NCBI GenBank assembly: GCA_947683625.1
Contig: CANTUR010000242.1
Coordinates: 434,001 to 498,000 of the forward strand
Length of the DNA: 64,000 nt
Direction of reading: 5' to 3'
Origin: Mallotus nudiflorus
Taxonomy: Eukaryota > Streptophyta > Magnoliopsida > Malpighiales > Euphorbiaceae
The notes under the pieces are model-generated. The model worked only from the letters and a program-made list of their open reading frames with translations. It was not told the DNA's origin and did no database searches. Positions within the stretch are counted from its first letter, which is position 1; each line of letters begins with the position of its first letter. Shown piece by piece: positions 12,400-24,451 of this stretch. A program made the position numbers and the translations under genes.

Positions 12400-12990
12400 T
12401 AAACTTCACATTCTTCTGAGTCAAGCGGGTCATAGGAGTTGCAATTCTAAAGAATTCTGCTTAACCCTCCTATAGTACCCGGCTAAACCCAGAAAATTGC
12501 AAATCACTATAGTTGTAGTCAGTTTGGAACTCTCAGATATTGCTTTGATCTTTTGTGGATTAACTTGAATATTTTCTTTACATGCCACATGTCTAAGAAA
12601 AATAACACTCTCCAATCAGAGATCATACTTCATTAATTCAGCATAAAGTTGACATTCTCTTAGTGTCTGTAGTATAGTCCTCAAGTGATATACGTGCCCC
12701 TTTCATTCACTTCGAATATGTTGGTATATCATCAATGAAGACTACTACAAACTGATTCACAACTAATGATAACCTGAATTCAAATCAAACTTAGAAAAGA
12801 ACTGTGCACTTTGAAATTTATCAGATAGATTATTTATCCTCGGAAGAGGATACTCGTTCAGTTCTATGTAATTAATGCACAGTTTGGGTGTACGGTCCTT
12901 TTGCTTCACTAACAGAACTAGGACATCCCTAGGAGAAACACAAGGTCTGATAAAACCCTTGTCTATCAAATCTTATAATTGCTCTACAGC
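12400..12990 (-). pseudogene. Reverse transcriptase / RNase H remnant of element B
   Basis: Two minus-strand stretches are recognisable. 12763-12969 holds DKGFIRPCVSP, LCINYIELNEYPLPRINNL and QFFSKFDLNSGYH (RT fingers and palm, first catalytic Asp present in KFD). 12430-12615 holds the start of the connection region (FLRHVACKENIQVNPQKIKA, NFLGLAGYYRR). The palm segment carrying the YVDD-type motif lies between them at about 12620-12760 and is scrambled. RNase H itself is not readable. Confidence 0.75.
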
Positions 12991-14360
12991 TCTATAAGAG
13001 CCATTCTGTAGGGCTACGCCGAAATAGGAGTTATATCAGGAACCACATCGATACATAATCAATTTCTATGAGGTGGTAAACCTGTCAACTCATCAGGAAA
13101 ACATCAAAAAACTCATAGACAATTGAAACATCTGGGAGAGATAACTTCTCCATTGAAGTATCCCTGACTAGAGCCAAGTATTCCTCACAACCCTACCTCA
13201 ACATCTCATCAAGATCAATTACACCCAAAAGACTGAATTAAAAATAACTCTCTGAATCTCAGTTCTCGATTCAGATGCCCATATATATCAACTAAATCCT
13301 GTAACACACAGTTCTACTAGTCTCCTCTTATAATGTATCACGTCATCAGCATGACATAATAGATTGAAGAGTTTACAAGTATTCTTCTCCACTGATTGCT
13401 CTTCTCTTACTCTATGTAGTAGCTGACATAGGTAATTATCCTTCTTTAAAGGTGGATGGAAGTATCTTAGAAATTACTCTTTAACTCAAGTTATGTTCTG
13501 CAGTCAGAACTGACAGCTTCACCATCAAGTGTACACGAGTGTTTCGTCTTTATTAGACATCTTCTAATTCCTTCGTCTAAACATATTCAAACAATTTAAC
13601 TTAGCTAAATGCCACCAAACTCTCATTAATCTCTACTATCCTAGCCATAATTGCTACTTGCTGGAGTTCAAAAGGAATGCTTGTACCGCTTACAATGACT
13701 ACCTCGAACTTTGAGTTACAGTTGCCTCTAACCTACCCCTATACTATATAGGTGTAGTAGGGCTGAAACTATAACCATAACTTGAGCTTGAAAAGACTGA
13801 TTATCTATATTGTCTCTGCAAAAGAAATAATTCACATTCACCATGCTAAAAAGATATGGAAACTCAACAGGATTTAGAATATGGAATATATGTAGAATTA
13901 ACGTATCTCAAGTTCATTGCTGAAAAAGAAATTACATCTACTATATGATCGAAGGTATCGACACTGCACCTTGTGAAACTCTTGTTGCAGAAGCAACATC
14001 ATTGCAATGCTAAGCCACCAACTCCTCATTCAGTTATTCCCGCAGTCAATAGTGATCATCAGGCCTTCTAAGTCCATCTCTACTCCTATGCCTAATAGGC
14101 TGCACAGGGGTATAACCTCATGCTCAAAAGATTATCATCAATCTCATCGATCGATGGAACAACTCACGCTCAAGGCAATCAGTAAAGAGAAAAAACAAAT
14201 AAGTAGTTTAAATAATCATAAACATCAATAGACACCCTAATGGTTACGCGAAATCCCTATGCAAGGAAGACTTTTCAAAGACATGATTGAACCTAATTTA
14301 ACTGCAGTAGTTCCAAAGAAAACACGACTCGAGAACCTAGGTCCACATCTCTAAACCTAG
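12991..14360 (-). pseudogene. Degenerate gag-protease region of element B
   Basis: Near 13000-13200 the minus strand still reads YLALVRDTSMEKLSLPDVS and LPPHRN, the protease-to-RT linker also seen at 61800-61990. Further out, toward 14340, it becomes a leader and gag start matching the leader of element A (CCCCTGTGCAGCC...AGGCAT). The gag body and protease catalytic motif cannot be read reliably. Plus-strand open frames here (for example 14007-14231) are shadows. Confidence 0.6.
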
Positions 14361-14372
14361 GCTCTGATACTA
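14361..14372 (-). other. Primer-binding site of element B (initiator tRNA-Met)
   Basis: The minus strand reads TAGTATCAGAGC, one base off the initiator tRNA-Met complement TGGTATCAGAGC, four bases inside the LTR boundary. It defines 14377-18329 as the 5' LTR of the minus-strand element. Confidence 0.85.
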
Positions 14373-14376
14373 ACTT

Positions 14377-17300
14377 TGTCACGACCTAAACTAAAAGTCA
14401 TGACCTGTGCTAGGGAACAGGAATTTTTTCGAATCCGGAACTCGTAGCAAGCCTTAGAAAATAAAACCATGCAATAAATAAATAAAAAGTACGGTAGAAT
14501 TAAAATTTTATGAATCAATATATAAAATGAATACTCCAATTCCTTTCATAAATGAATATATATTCATACAGTGTTCAAATAAAATTCTTAGAATATTTAA
14601 TATCAAAATAAAAATAATACTTTTTTGATTCAATAACACTACTACTGTAGTTTCTAGAATACAAGTCAAAATTCAAAATATACATTTACATAAAATAGCC
14701 GAGACGGAAGGACATCGGTGAGGAACTCTACTACTATGGTTTGATGATATAAGATCTCCTGAAAAAAATAATTGAGGGGGCTCAGACCTCACTGAGTGAA
14801 TTATTATACTATACATACATGCAATCTAAGCCATATCCAATCATGCATTCATATATATTATGTATATTCACGCATTTCACATAAATGCCAAACTATGGTT
14901 ATATAAATATACTAAATGCAGAAAATGTTTAGTTTAATTCATGAAGGATCCATAGAACCCTAATAATAGCAACCTCAATCAACCCCATCATCACTCTAGC
15001 CATACAAGCTCACTTGATTCCAAATAGAACACTTATTCCAATCTGGACAGCAAATTGGCCCCGAGACACTAAGTCAACCAATCTCCAGCAGTCTGGCTAT
15101 TAGTGTGATTGGCCCCAAGACACTTGGTCAACCGAGCTCCAGCAATCACACTATCTATCACCTCATATCTTAATCAAATCAATAGATCATTTATTCCATT
15201 ATGGACAGTAGACTAACCCCGAGACACTAAGTCAACCGAGCTCTCGCAGTCTGACTATCAGTGTGATTGGCCCCGCAATCACACTATCTATCATACCATT
15301 AATCTTAGTCAAATCAATCAAATCAATTATAATCATCAAAATTGATTCTCACTCAACCCTTATCTACCGCACCAGTACATACACAGTCCTAGTGCTGCCC
15401 ACTAGGAAGCACGTTCCTTCACTTAAAATAAATCATTCATTCAAAAAATAAATAATGTAGAATGATATTTATAATAGTAAAATCAACCATATATATACCA
15501 GAAATATACCTAAGATATACCCAGTATATTTCGGTTATATATATGTCAAATAAAATATGAAATATACTAAAGATAAACCATCAATATAGTTAAAATCAAT
15601 TTAAGTGCATTTTAATAATACAACATGCATTTGCTTAAAAATGTACCTAAATATACAAATAATATACACTAAGTACATAAATCACGTAATAAAAAATTAT
15701 GTATAAATATTCATTTAAATATGGGAATGTACTAAAACATGCATTTAGGTTTAACATATATTCACAATATACCAGAATAACTTAATTTTTCTAGCATGCA
15801 TATATCACAAATAAACCCTAAGTATACCACTAATGTGCTAGGTTTGAATTAATAATAAAACATGCATTTATCTGGAAATATATAAAAAATATACCAAAAT
15901 AAACTTCAAAACAATTTAAGTGTAGATTCATAATATAGCATGCAATTATTTAAGAACAAACCTAAAATATATTGAAACTATACCTAAAGTATACTAATCA
16001 TTCAATAAAATAATTATGACTAAATGTACATTTAAAACAAGTATATATACTAAAATGTATTAAACATACACCTAATTATTTTATGTGCATATACCAAAAT
16101 AACATGCATAATTATTTAACATGCATATATATACAAAAATACAAACCCTAGATATACCAAAAATATTATAATTTATATCACTTTAAAAACATATAATGAA
16201 AATGAAAAACCCTAAGTGATGCATCCTATATGCAATGCATATATATATAGTACAATAACTCACTGACGTGGACTCCTTGAGATAGACTCGGCGGGCCTAG
16301 TCTATTAGGCCTCGGTCTCAGCGCAGCTAGAAAAATAAAATAACGACCATCAGAATAAATTCTAACTCTACGCTTCTAAAATTACTATGGAAAGATTCAA
16401 TTAAAAGTTCAAAACTAGACTCGGACTGGTTGTCACATTTTACGAGAAATCTACTAAAAATTTGGTAGAGTCTCCTTTGTAAAATGGACATCTCCCTACA
16501 AAAGTAGGGCCGATCCTACACAAAAAACACACTTCGAATACCAAATTCTCCTAATTCCTCGATTGAAATTCCAAACTACAATTTTCCCCCGACCGAGGTC
16601 CACAATTCACCACAAGATACAATAAAATATACATAAATTCAATAAATACCAAAAATACCCTTTAAGTATCAAAATATAGCAATTTAAACATTAAAAAACA
16701 TTAAAACTAATTATTTTACCCGTAATTACTTAAAAACCCTAATAATAATATAATATATGTGAAAATTGATATTTCTCAAAAAATACACTAATATTAATAA
16801 AAAATTCATTTTCATAAATCCAAATTACTTAATTAATCCATAAATATACTAAAAGTTACTAAAAACCCATTTATTTACAAAAATAATATATTATATATAA
16901 TTTGAAAATAATTTTTGAAAAATAGTATTAATTAGTTAAAAATACTAAATAATTTGTAAAAATCATTTTTATACCTCAAATAATTATTAAAACCAATTTA
17001 ACTAAATTTTTATCCAATTTAGTACCAAATTACCAAAATACCCCTAGTTATATATAATTTCACATAATATACAAAAATTCACTAAAAATAATATAATTAC
17101 TCAAAAATTGATTTCTCAACATATAATTCAATAAAATCAATAATTGTACTCAATTAACCAATTAATTTCAACAAAATACATAATTAACCTAATTTTCTAA
17201 AAATCTCATAAATTAAATAAATTCACAATAATTATAAAAAAATCATAAAAATTACAATTAAATTTATAAAATTCATTTTAACACCTATAAACACCATAAA

Positions 17301-18329
17301 TCACAATTTCATAATTTACTTAATTAATTTACGAAAATTAGAAAATATTATTAAAATAATAAAAAATTCACAAAAATCAAAATAATTCCTAAAAATTCTA
17401 CAAAAATTATAGTATGTATATTGAGCTACTAGGATCAATATTTGTGAAGGAATTTTTCTTGAATCATTGAAATTGAAGCTCAAAAAAATCAACAACCCTA
17501 GTTCACCAAAAATGAAAATTTGAAACCTAGGGAAATTTAAACAAAATCAAGTGAAACAAAGCTTGAAAATTCACTCACCGGAGCTCAAGGAAGAGATAGA
17601 GACTGGTGGCACTCTAAATGGTGGCCGGAATAGGGTTGATTAGAGCTAGCACCCACTTTCGGCTTCTTAAAGAAAATCCAGCAAATGCTCACCGGAAATG
17701 GAAGCTTGAGGCGGCGGGAAGGTGGCACACCGGAAAGCACAATGATAGGAAGAAAATGGAGTTGCAGTGGTCGAAACGCATAAAGAAATGATCAGGAAGG
17801 GGAGGAAGAAGACAATGGCAAAGTTGTAATTTTTACAAACTTTATTTTAGATATATATATTATATGTATATATACATATCTATCTTTATATTATTTTAAT
17901 ATATAATATAATATGCACAAAAAATAGGCACCACACACATATTTTCTTAATATATATACATATTTACACACTTAATTAATATTAAAATTATATAATTTAA
18001 TTTAATTTAATTAAAATAAACCCTAATTTTTAATTTAAATGCATGTATATGTATATGTTTTATTTGACACTTAAAAATCATGCATGAAATCATGCGACTT
18101 CATAAATCTGCTTAAAATAATTAATATTTATTTATTTACGTCTTAATTTCCCAAAAAATAGAACTCTCAAAAAAATTTCACCTAAAAGACTTAAAATAAT
18201 TAAAAATAATTAAAAAATGACTTTAATAAATAACAAACTCATTAAATAATCATAAATATATATATTAAAATTATTAACACTGCATATTCCAATACAGTTT
18301 AAAATTATTTAAAAACTCAAGATATTACA
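14377..18329 (-). mobile_element. 5' LTR of element B
   Basis: On plus it starts TGTCACGACC and ends CAAGATATTACA. It matches 3497-7474 throughout with scattered, mostly transition, differences and small indels, such as loss of the TTGATATC-side bases near 15418. It is unusual in having element-internal sequence on both sides: the primer site at 14361 and a second polypurine tract at 18330. Confidence 0.9.
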
Positions 18330-18395
18330 GTCTTCCCCCCTTATAAGAATTCATCCCCAAATTCCAGAAAAAGAATAAATACAAGATCAAGAAGG
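18330..18395 (-). mobile_element. Second copy of the B internal 3' end
   Basis: GTCTTCCCCCCTTATAAGAATTCATCC and the following 45 bases repeat 7475-7550, that is polypurine tract plus 3' untranslated sequence, directly outside the 5' LTR of B. At about 18395 the sequence flips to plus-strand pol of element A. This is the scar of an LTR shared by two tandem internal regions, later truncated. Confidence 0.8.
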
Positions 18396-19260
18396 AAAGA
18401 GATTCGAAGAGTATAGAGGAGCATGTATCTCACTTGAGGACTATACTGCAGACACTTAGAGAACATCTGCTTTATGTAAATTCTCGAAGTGTGATTTCTG
18501 GTTGGAGAGTGTTGTATTTCTTGGACATGTGGTGTCTAAAGATAGCATTCTGGTTGATCCACAGAAGATTGAGGCAATGTTTGAGTGGGCTAAACTGACT
18601 ATAGTTATGGAGATTCATAGTTTTTTGGGTTTAGCTGGGTATTATAGGGGGTTTGTATAGGATTTTTCTAGAATTATAGCTCTTATGACTCGCTTGACTC
18701 AGAAGAATGTGAAGTTTGAGTGGTTAAATGCTTATGAGAATAGTTTCCAATTACTGAAGGAGAAGTTAACCACAACTCCAGTTTTAGCTTTGCCTAATCA
18801 AGTAGATAAGTTCATAGTGTGTTGTGATGCCTCTAAAGTTGGCCTAGGTTGTGAGTTGATGCAGAATGGTAAGGTGATAGCTTATGCTTCGAGGCGGTTG
18901 AAGAAGTATGAAAAAAATTATCTTACCCATGACCTAGAGATGGCTGCAGTGATCTTTGCTCTCAAGATTTAGAGACATTATCTATACGGGGTGACTTGTG
19001 AGATTTTTACTGATCACAAGAGCCTTAAGTATATTTTTTAGCTGAGAGATCTGAATCTAAGGTAGAGGAGATGGTTGTAACTCTTGAAGGACTATGATTG
19101 TGAGATCTTTTATCATCCAGGCAAGGCTAATATGGTAGCAGATGCCTTAAGTAGTAAGTCCTCAGGTAGTTTTGCTCACATTAGTATGGAGAGGAGACCG
19201 TTGATCCAAGAGTTGCATTAGTTAGTGGATCAAGGTCTGATGATGAAGATGAGTATATCT
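18396..19260 (+). pseudogene. RT C-terminus and RNase H of element A
   Basis: The frame begins inside the RT thumb (EEHVSHLRTILQTLREHLLY, then LGHVVSKDS and LGLAGYYRG). RNase H follows: DKFIVCCDASKVGLGCELMQ with its catalytic Asp, ASRRLKKYEKNYLTHDLEM with the catalytic Glu, FTDHKSLKYIF with another Asp, and HPGKANMVADALS near the end. The longest open stretch is 18685-18972. Stops at about 18659, 18970, 19042 and 19064 replace Gln or Trp codons of relatives. RT fingers and palm are missing, lost when element B came to occupy 3497-18395. Confidence 0.88.
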
Positions 19261-20517
19261 ACTGGATTGTTATCTTAGTTCAGAGTTTTATCTGTGTTGA
19301 GAGATAGGATTAAGCCAGCTCAATGCCGGGATTCAATTCTAGAAGAGTTTTCAATGAATATTCGAGCAGGGAAGTTCACTGATTTCACACTTGATGATGA
19401 AGGTGTTTTGTGGATCAGTGGTGGATTGTGCATTCCTGATGTGGATAATTTGAGAGAATGGATCCTTGAGGAAGCACATTCTATAGCCTACAGCGTACAT
19501 CCAGGTGTCACTAAGATGTATCACAGTATTAGAGACTTATACTAGTGGGATGGATTGAAGAAGGATATAGTTGATTATATTGCTAAGTGTTTGACGCATT
19601 AATAGGTGAAAGCTGAACATTAGAAGCCTTTTGGGAAGCTTTAGCCACTTCCTATTCTTGAGTGCAAATGGGAAAGGATTGCTATGGATTTTGTGGTTGG
19701 TTTACCTTATTCTATGGATGGATATGATTCCATCTGGGTGATTATGGAGAAGTTGACCAAGTCTGCACATTTCTTGTCTTGAAAGCCACTTATTTTATAA
19801 CTAGATTGCTGAAGTTGTATGTTAAGCATATTGTGTGCCTTCATAGAGTACCTGTGTCCATTGTATTTGATAGAGGTTCAATGTTTACCTCTTGTTTTTG
19901 TCAGAAGTTGCAGGAAGCGATGGGCACCATGCTAGATTTCAATACTGCTTTTCATCCTTAGATACATGGTCAGTCTAAGAGGATGATCCAGACACCTGAA
20001 GATATGTTGAGAATGTGTGTTTTGGATTTAGGAGGTAGCTGGGATGATCATTTGCTGTTTGTGGAGTTCACTTATAATAACAGCTACCATAGCAGTATTA
20101 GAATGGCACTATATGAGGCTTTGTTTGGAAGGAAATGTAGATCCCTTTTGAGTTGGAATGAGATTGGGGAGAGAGCGTTGACTAGACCTGAGATGGTTCA
20201 GGATGCGATAGATAAGGTTATTGTGATAAAGAGGAGACTAGAGACGGCAGTTAGCAGACAAAAGAGCTATGCGGATTCGAGACATAGAGATGTGGAATTC
20301 CAGGTAGGAGACTATGTATTTTTGAAGGTGTCTCCTATGAAGGGTGTGATAAGATTTGGCAAGAAGGGTAAGCTAGCACCAAGATATATTGGATTGTTCG
20401 AGATTCTAGAAAGAGTGGGCACAGTTGCACATCAGTGGGCTTTACCTCCAAGTTTGCTTCAAGTGCATCCAGTGTTCTATATCTTAATGCTGAGGAAGAA
20501 TATTTCATACCCTTCGC
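19261..20517 (+). pseudogene. Integrase of element A
   Basis: The HHCC zinc region is partly intact (EEAHSIAYSVHPGVTKMYHS), but the CxxC half reads KCLTH followed by stops, so metal binding is lost. The core follows: MDFVVGLPYSMDGYDSIWV, then VSIVFDRGSMFTS with its Asp retained. The Glu region near 19975 reads GQSKRM where relatives have a QSE/QTE-type motif, so the Glu appears lost. The C-terminal part is the longest open frame, 19983-20534 (183 residues), and includes ALFGRKCRSLLSWNEIG, SRHRDVEFQVGDYVFLKV and GKLAPRYIGLFEILERV. It cuts and joins element DNA in active relatives. Confidence 0.88.
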
Positions 20518-20709
20518 ATGTGTTTGCAGCCTGATAACATGGAAGTGAATGAAGACTTGACGTTTGTGGAGGAACCTGTTATGATTGTAGACGATCAAAT
20601 TCGACAGTTGCGTTCGAAACAGATTCCGATAGTTAAGGTGTTGTGGCGAAGCAACAATGTAGAGGAGCATACCTGGGAGATTGAATTTGAGATGCGAGCT
20701 TCTTATTAA
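20518..20709 (+). pseudogene. Chromodomain of element A, split off by a frameshift
   Basis: This 63-residue frame contains MEVNEDLTFVEEP, QIRQLRSKQIPIVKVLWRS and VEEHTWEIEFEMRASY, the same domain as at 7531-7728. It sits in a different frame from integrase: comparison with B points to one extra T in the TTT run near 20521-20524. The open frame ends at TAA (20707-20709), where element B reads on as SYPYLF. Confidence 0.82.
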
Positions 20710-20772
20710 TATCTCTTTTCTCGTTGATTCTTGTAATTATTCTTCTCTTAGAATTTGAGGACGAATTCCTAT

Positions 20773-20784
20773 AAGGAGAGGAGG
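20773..20784 (+). other. Polypurine tract of element A
   Basis: AAGGAGAGGAGG ends two bases before the LTR start, TGTAATGACCC. Confidence 0.85.
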
Positions 20785-20785
20785 C

Positions 20786-21135
20786 TGTAATGACCCTTAT
20801 TTTTAAATTATTTAAATATAATTCAATTTATGTAGTGTTAATAAAATTTAAAAATTTTATTTATTTATTTATTATTATTATTATTATTATTCATGATTAA
20901 TAATTACTACTTTTACATTAAATGCATTTTATACATAAATATTTAATTTTAGTAATTTATTATTTAAACATTTAATTTACATTATTAATGTTATTTCCAG
21001 GTAGTATTATTTTAAGGATATTATTTTTATTTTTATTGATTGACATTATTTGTATTATTAAATTATTTCATAATTATTATTTATATTATTGTTATTTTCA
21101 AATGTTATTTTATGTATTATTGTTAGTATATTGTA

Positions 21136-21167
<32 letters not shown>

Positions 21168-24109
21168 TATATTATATTTGAGTGGGTGTTATTATTGACT
21201 AAAGATAAAGTTTGACTAAGTTATATTATAAAGTTAAAGTATATAATATATATATATATATAGACACACAAAAAAACAGAAGAACACAGTATACTTACCT
21301 TCCCTCCCCGCTGCAAGATCCCAATCGCCTACCGTTAAAGTGCCTCACCCACCACTGCCGGTCAACCACCTTCCTTCTACCATCGTCGTCGTCTTCTCCT
21401 CCCTTCTCTTCCTTCTTCCCCGTCGTCGGAACCAGTAAAAGCAGTAGCAGCGGCAACAAGTGGTTCCTTGCAGTTTCTTCCTCCTCCAGCCACCACATCA
21501 AGCTCTTCTGTTGCCATTCAACTCCTAGAGCTTCGAGGAGGTTGAATCTAGGCTCTTTTCAAGCTCTGAGTTGGTCATTTATGAGTTTTACTTGATTTTT
21601 GGCTTATGGCTATTAGGGTTTCCTTTTTTTTTTTTTTAAGTTGAATATTGTTGATTCTTGGAAACTCCCTTAACAAATGTTGATCATAGTAGCTCAAGCT
21701 TCTCAAATATGTTTTTGTTTTAATTTTTGGAATTTATTTGAATTTTGGTTAATTTTTTATTGTTTTATTATTATTTATTGAATTTTCATAAATTAATTAA
21801 TTTAATTATGAATTTGGTTAATTTGGTGTTATTATATATTGTTATTAATTTTAGTGTTGAGAAAATAATTTTTAAGAATATTATATAATTTTTAGTAATA
21901 TTTTTATATTATGTATACATTGGAATTTTAGGTTAAATGTGTATTTTTGTTGAAATTAATGTTTAATTATGTGTTTTAGATAATATTAGAATAATATATG
22001 TTGATAAAATAATTTTAATAATTTTATATAATTTTTTTAGGAATATTAATTATATTATATATATTTTGAATTATTGGGTTAATTGAGTACTTTTGTGAAA
22101 ATTATAGTCAAATAATATGTTTTAAATGATTTTATGATTATATAGGGTATTAAAATGATTTTTATACATTATTTACTATTTTTAACTAATTAATACTAAT
22201 TTTCAAAAATTATATTTAAATAATATATTATTTACTAAATTAGTGATCAAATGGATTTTAATAACTTTTAATATATATTTAGGCTATTTAAGATATTTGC
22301 ATATATAAAAGTGAATTTTTACTATTTTATATTGAATTATTGAAAAATTAGATTTTTAATAATACTATATTATTATTTGAGATTTTTATTTAATTAGTGT
22401 GAAAATAATTATATTTAGTGTGTTAATGTTTACATATATTATATTTTGATATATTGAGGATACTTATGGAATTTATTGATTTTTAATATATTTTTATATT
22501 AAATGTATTTTTGGTGAAATTGTGAACTTCGGTTAGGAAATTGTATAGTTTGGGGTCCCAATCGATGGTGTTGAGTATTTTGTGATTTGAAGTGTGTTTT
22601 CTTATAGGATCGGCTCTACTTTTTAGTAGAGAGATGTTTATTTTATAGAGGAGGTTCTATCGAATTTTTGGTAGAATTCTCGTAAAACGTGACATCAGAT
22701 CGATCTTGAAATTTTATGTTTGTCTAAGTTTCCAATCCTTTGTTAGAGTTTTCTTTTAGAAATTCTTAGAATATTCAGTTAGATTTATTCTGATTTTTGT
22801 TATTATTTTATTTTCTAGTTACGCCGAGATCGAGACCTATCGGACTAAGCTCGTCGAGCTAGTCTCGAGGAGCACAAACTTGTGAGTTATTATCTTATTT
22901 TTACATCGCATTTAGGATGCATGTTTTAATATGTATGTGTTCATAAATTTTTTTATTAAATGTTTATTATATGTTAGGTATATTTTTAGTATATTTTTTA
23001 TATATACTTAGAATGTTTTTAGTATATTATTACTTTTATTTGGCATATTTTTATGGTTGATTTCGAATTTATTTAACATATATATACTTGAAATATACTT
23101 AGTTTACTTTAGGTATATTTCTGATATATATATATATATATATATAGTTTATTTTGTTATTATGAATGTTATTATGCATTATTTATTTTCCTTATGTATG
23201 TTAAATTTTAAATGAAGGGTATCGATAGAACATGCTACCTAGTGGGCAGCACTATGACTATGTATGTACCGGTGCATAGATTTAGGGTTGAGTTGAGAAT
23301 CACTTAAGGTAATATATGATTGATCGATCGATTGAGATTGATATGATTGGATAGTGTGGTTGCTAAACCTCAGTTGACCTAGTGTCTCGGGGCCAATCAC
23401 ACTGACATTGAGACTACTGAAGCTTAGTTGACTTAGTGTCTTGGGGCCAGTATACTGTCCATAATGGAATAAGTGAATTAATTTAAAATTAAGTGAGCAT
23501 GTATGGCTAGAGTTATTATTGATTGAGGTTACTATTTAAATAAAGTTCTATTTGATCCTTCAATAAAACAAATGTTTTTCCAACATTTATTATATAAAGT
23601 GATTTTAGCATCTATGTGAAATGCTTGTATATATATTTATTATATATACGGATGATTGATTGCATATGACATTAGGAGATGCATGTACATATAATATAAC
23701 AATTCACTCAATGAGGTCTGACTCCCCTCAGTTGTTATTTTTACAGTAGATTCATCTTACTTAAACCTCAATAGTAGGCCCATCCACCGGACTTCTTTAG
23801 CCCCCGCTATTTTGTGCAAATTATTTACCTGACTTTTATTGTACTCTAGAAAACTATAGTAGCAATTGTATTTTGTATTTATAGAATGTTGTTTGTTTTT
23901 TTAGAGGTATTTCTCTGAATATTGTATGATATCTTTTATTTTATGATATGATAGAACTTTGCTATTATTATATTGGTTTAAGATTTTAATTGGTGCATAT
24001 TTTATTTAATTATTGCATGTTTTTATTTTTAAGGCTTGCTACAGGTTTCAGATTCAAAAGAATTCTTGTTCCCTAACACTGGTTATGACTCTCGGGTTAG
24101 GTTATGACA
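20786..24109 (+). mobile_element. 3' LTR of element A
   Basis: This complete 3324-bp LTR starts TGTAATGACCC and ends GGTTATGACA (GGGTCGTGACA in fresher relatives). It aligns with 235-3149 and with 56695-59845. Features in order are a (GT)n tract at 21134-21158, a C-rich block at 21290-21500 that yields spurious open frames on both strands, a long AT-rich centre, the near-palindrome at about 23231-23253, and two GGGGCCA repeats at 23375-23450. The bases following it (ATAAA) cannot be paired with a left target copy because the 5' LTR is truncated. Confidence 0.9.
21134..21158. repeat. (GT)n microsatellite
   Basis: About twelve GT units in the 5' part of the LTR, in the segment that is missing from the truncated 5' LTR. 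Confidence 0.9.
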
Positions 24110-24451
24110 ATAAAGCCAATCCTGCATGGAAAATATACTTCTAAAACACAGAGTGCTCATCATATCGGGTTGGGACTCTGAACTACACAATTCCCAACTG
24201 AGGTTCACAATACACAATAAAAATAAATATTAAATAATAATATATTAAAATCATTAAAAATCCTTAAAATCAATAATAAATCACAATATAATATATTTAA
24301 ACATCAAAACACTAACTATAATTATTTTCACAACAATTAGATAAAAATCACAAATAATTTTTATAACATTAATAAAATCCAAAATTTTCAAATAATCAAA
24401 ATAAAATAGTCAAATTCACATTTAAGTACTCATATAGTTTAAATATATTAT
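24110..24451 (-). mobile_element. Minus-strand LTR E, left piece
   Basis: GCCAATCCTGCATGG...GGGTTGGGACTCTGAACTACACAATT corresponds to 51470-51560 of the solo LTR at 50082-52956 and to 5630-5720 in element B, all on the minus strand. Its left continuation is lost where it meets the LTR of element A. Its right continuation resumes at 42993, after element C. Confidence 0.75.

Larger units (their letters stand above)
3497..18329 (-). mobile_element. Minus-strand Tekay-like element B with two LTRs and a nested solo LTR
   Basis: On the minus strand the order is 5' LTR (18329-14377), initiator tRNA-Met primer site, degenerate gag and protease, RT, RNase H, integrase, chromodomain, polypurine tract (7488-7475) and 3' LTR (7474-3497). 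This is the domain order of Del/Tekay chromoviruses, whose long LTRs it also shares. Integrase is interrupted by a later solo LTR at 8193-11499. The two LTRs are 3.95 and 3.98 kb and very alike. The outer flanks (CTAGA left, GTCTT right) do not form a target duplication, because the right LTR runs straight into a second copy of the internal 3' end (18330-18395). Confidence 0.85.

Noticed and set aside
14007..14231. Plus-strand 74-residue frame
   Set aside because: It is antisense to the gag start of element B and has no independent support.
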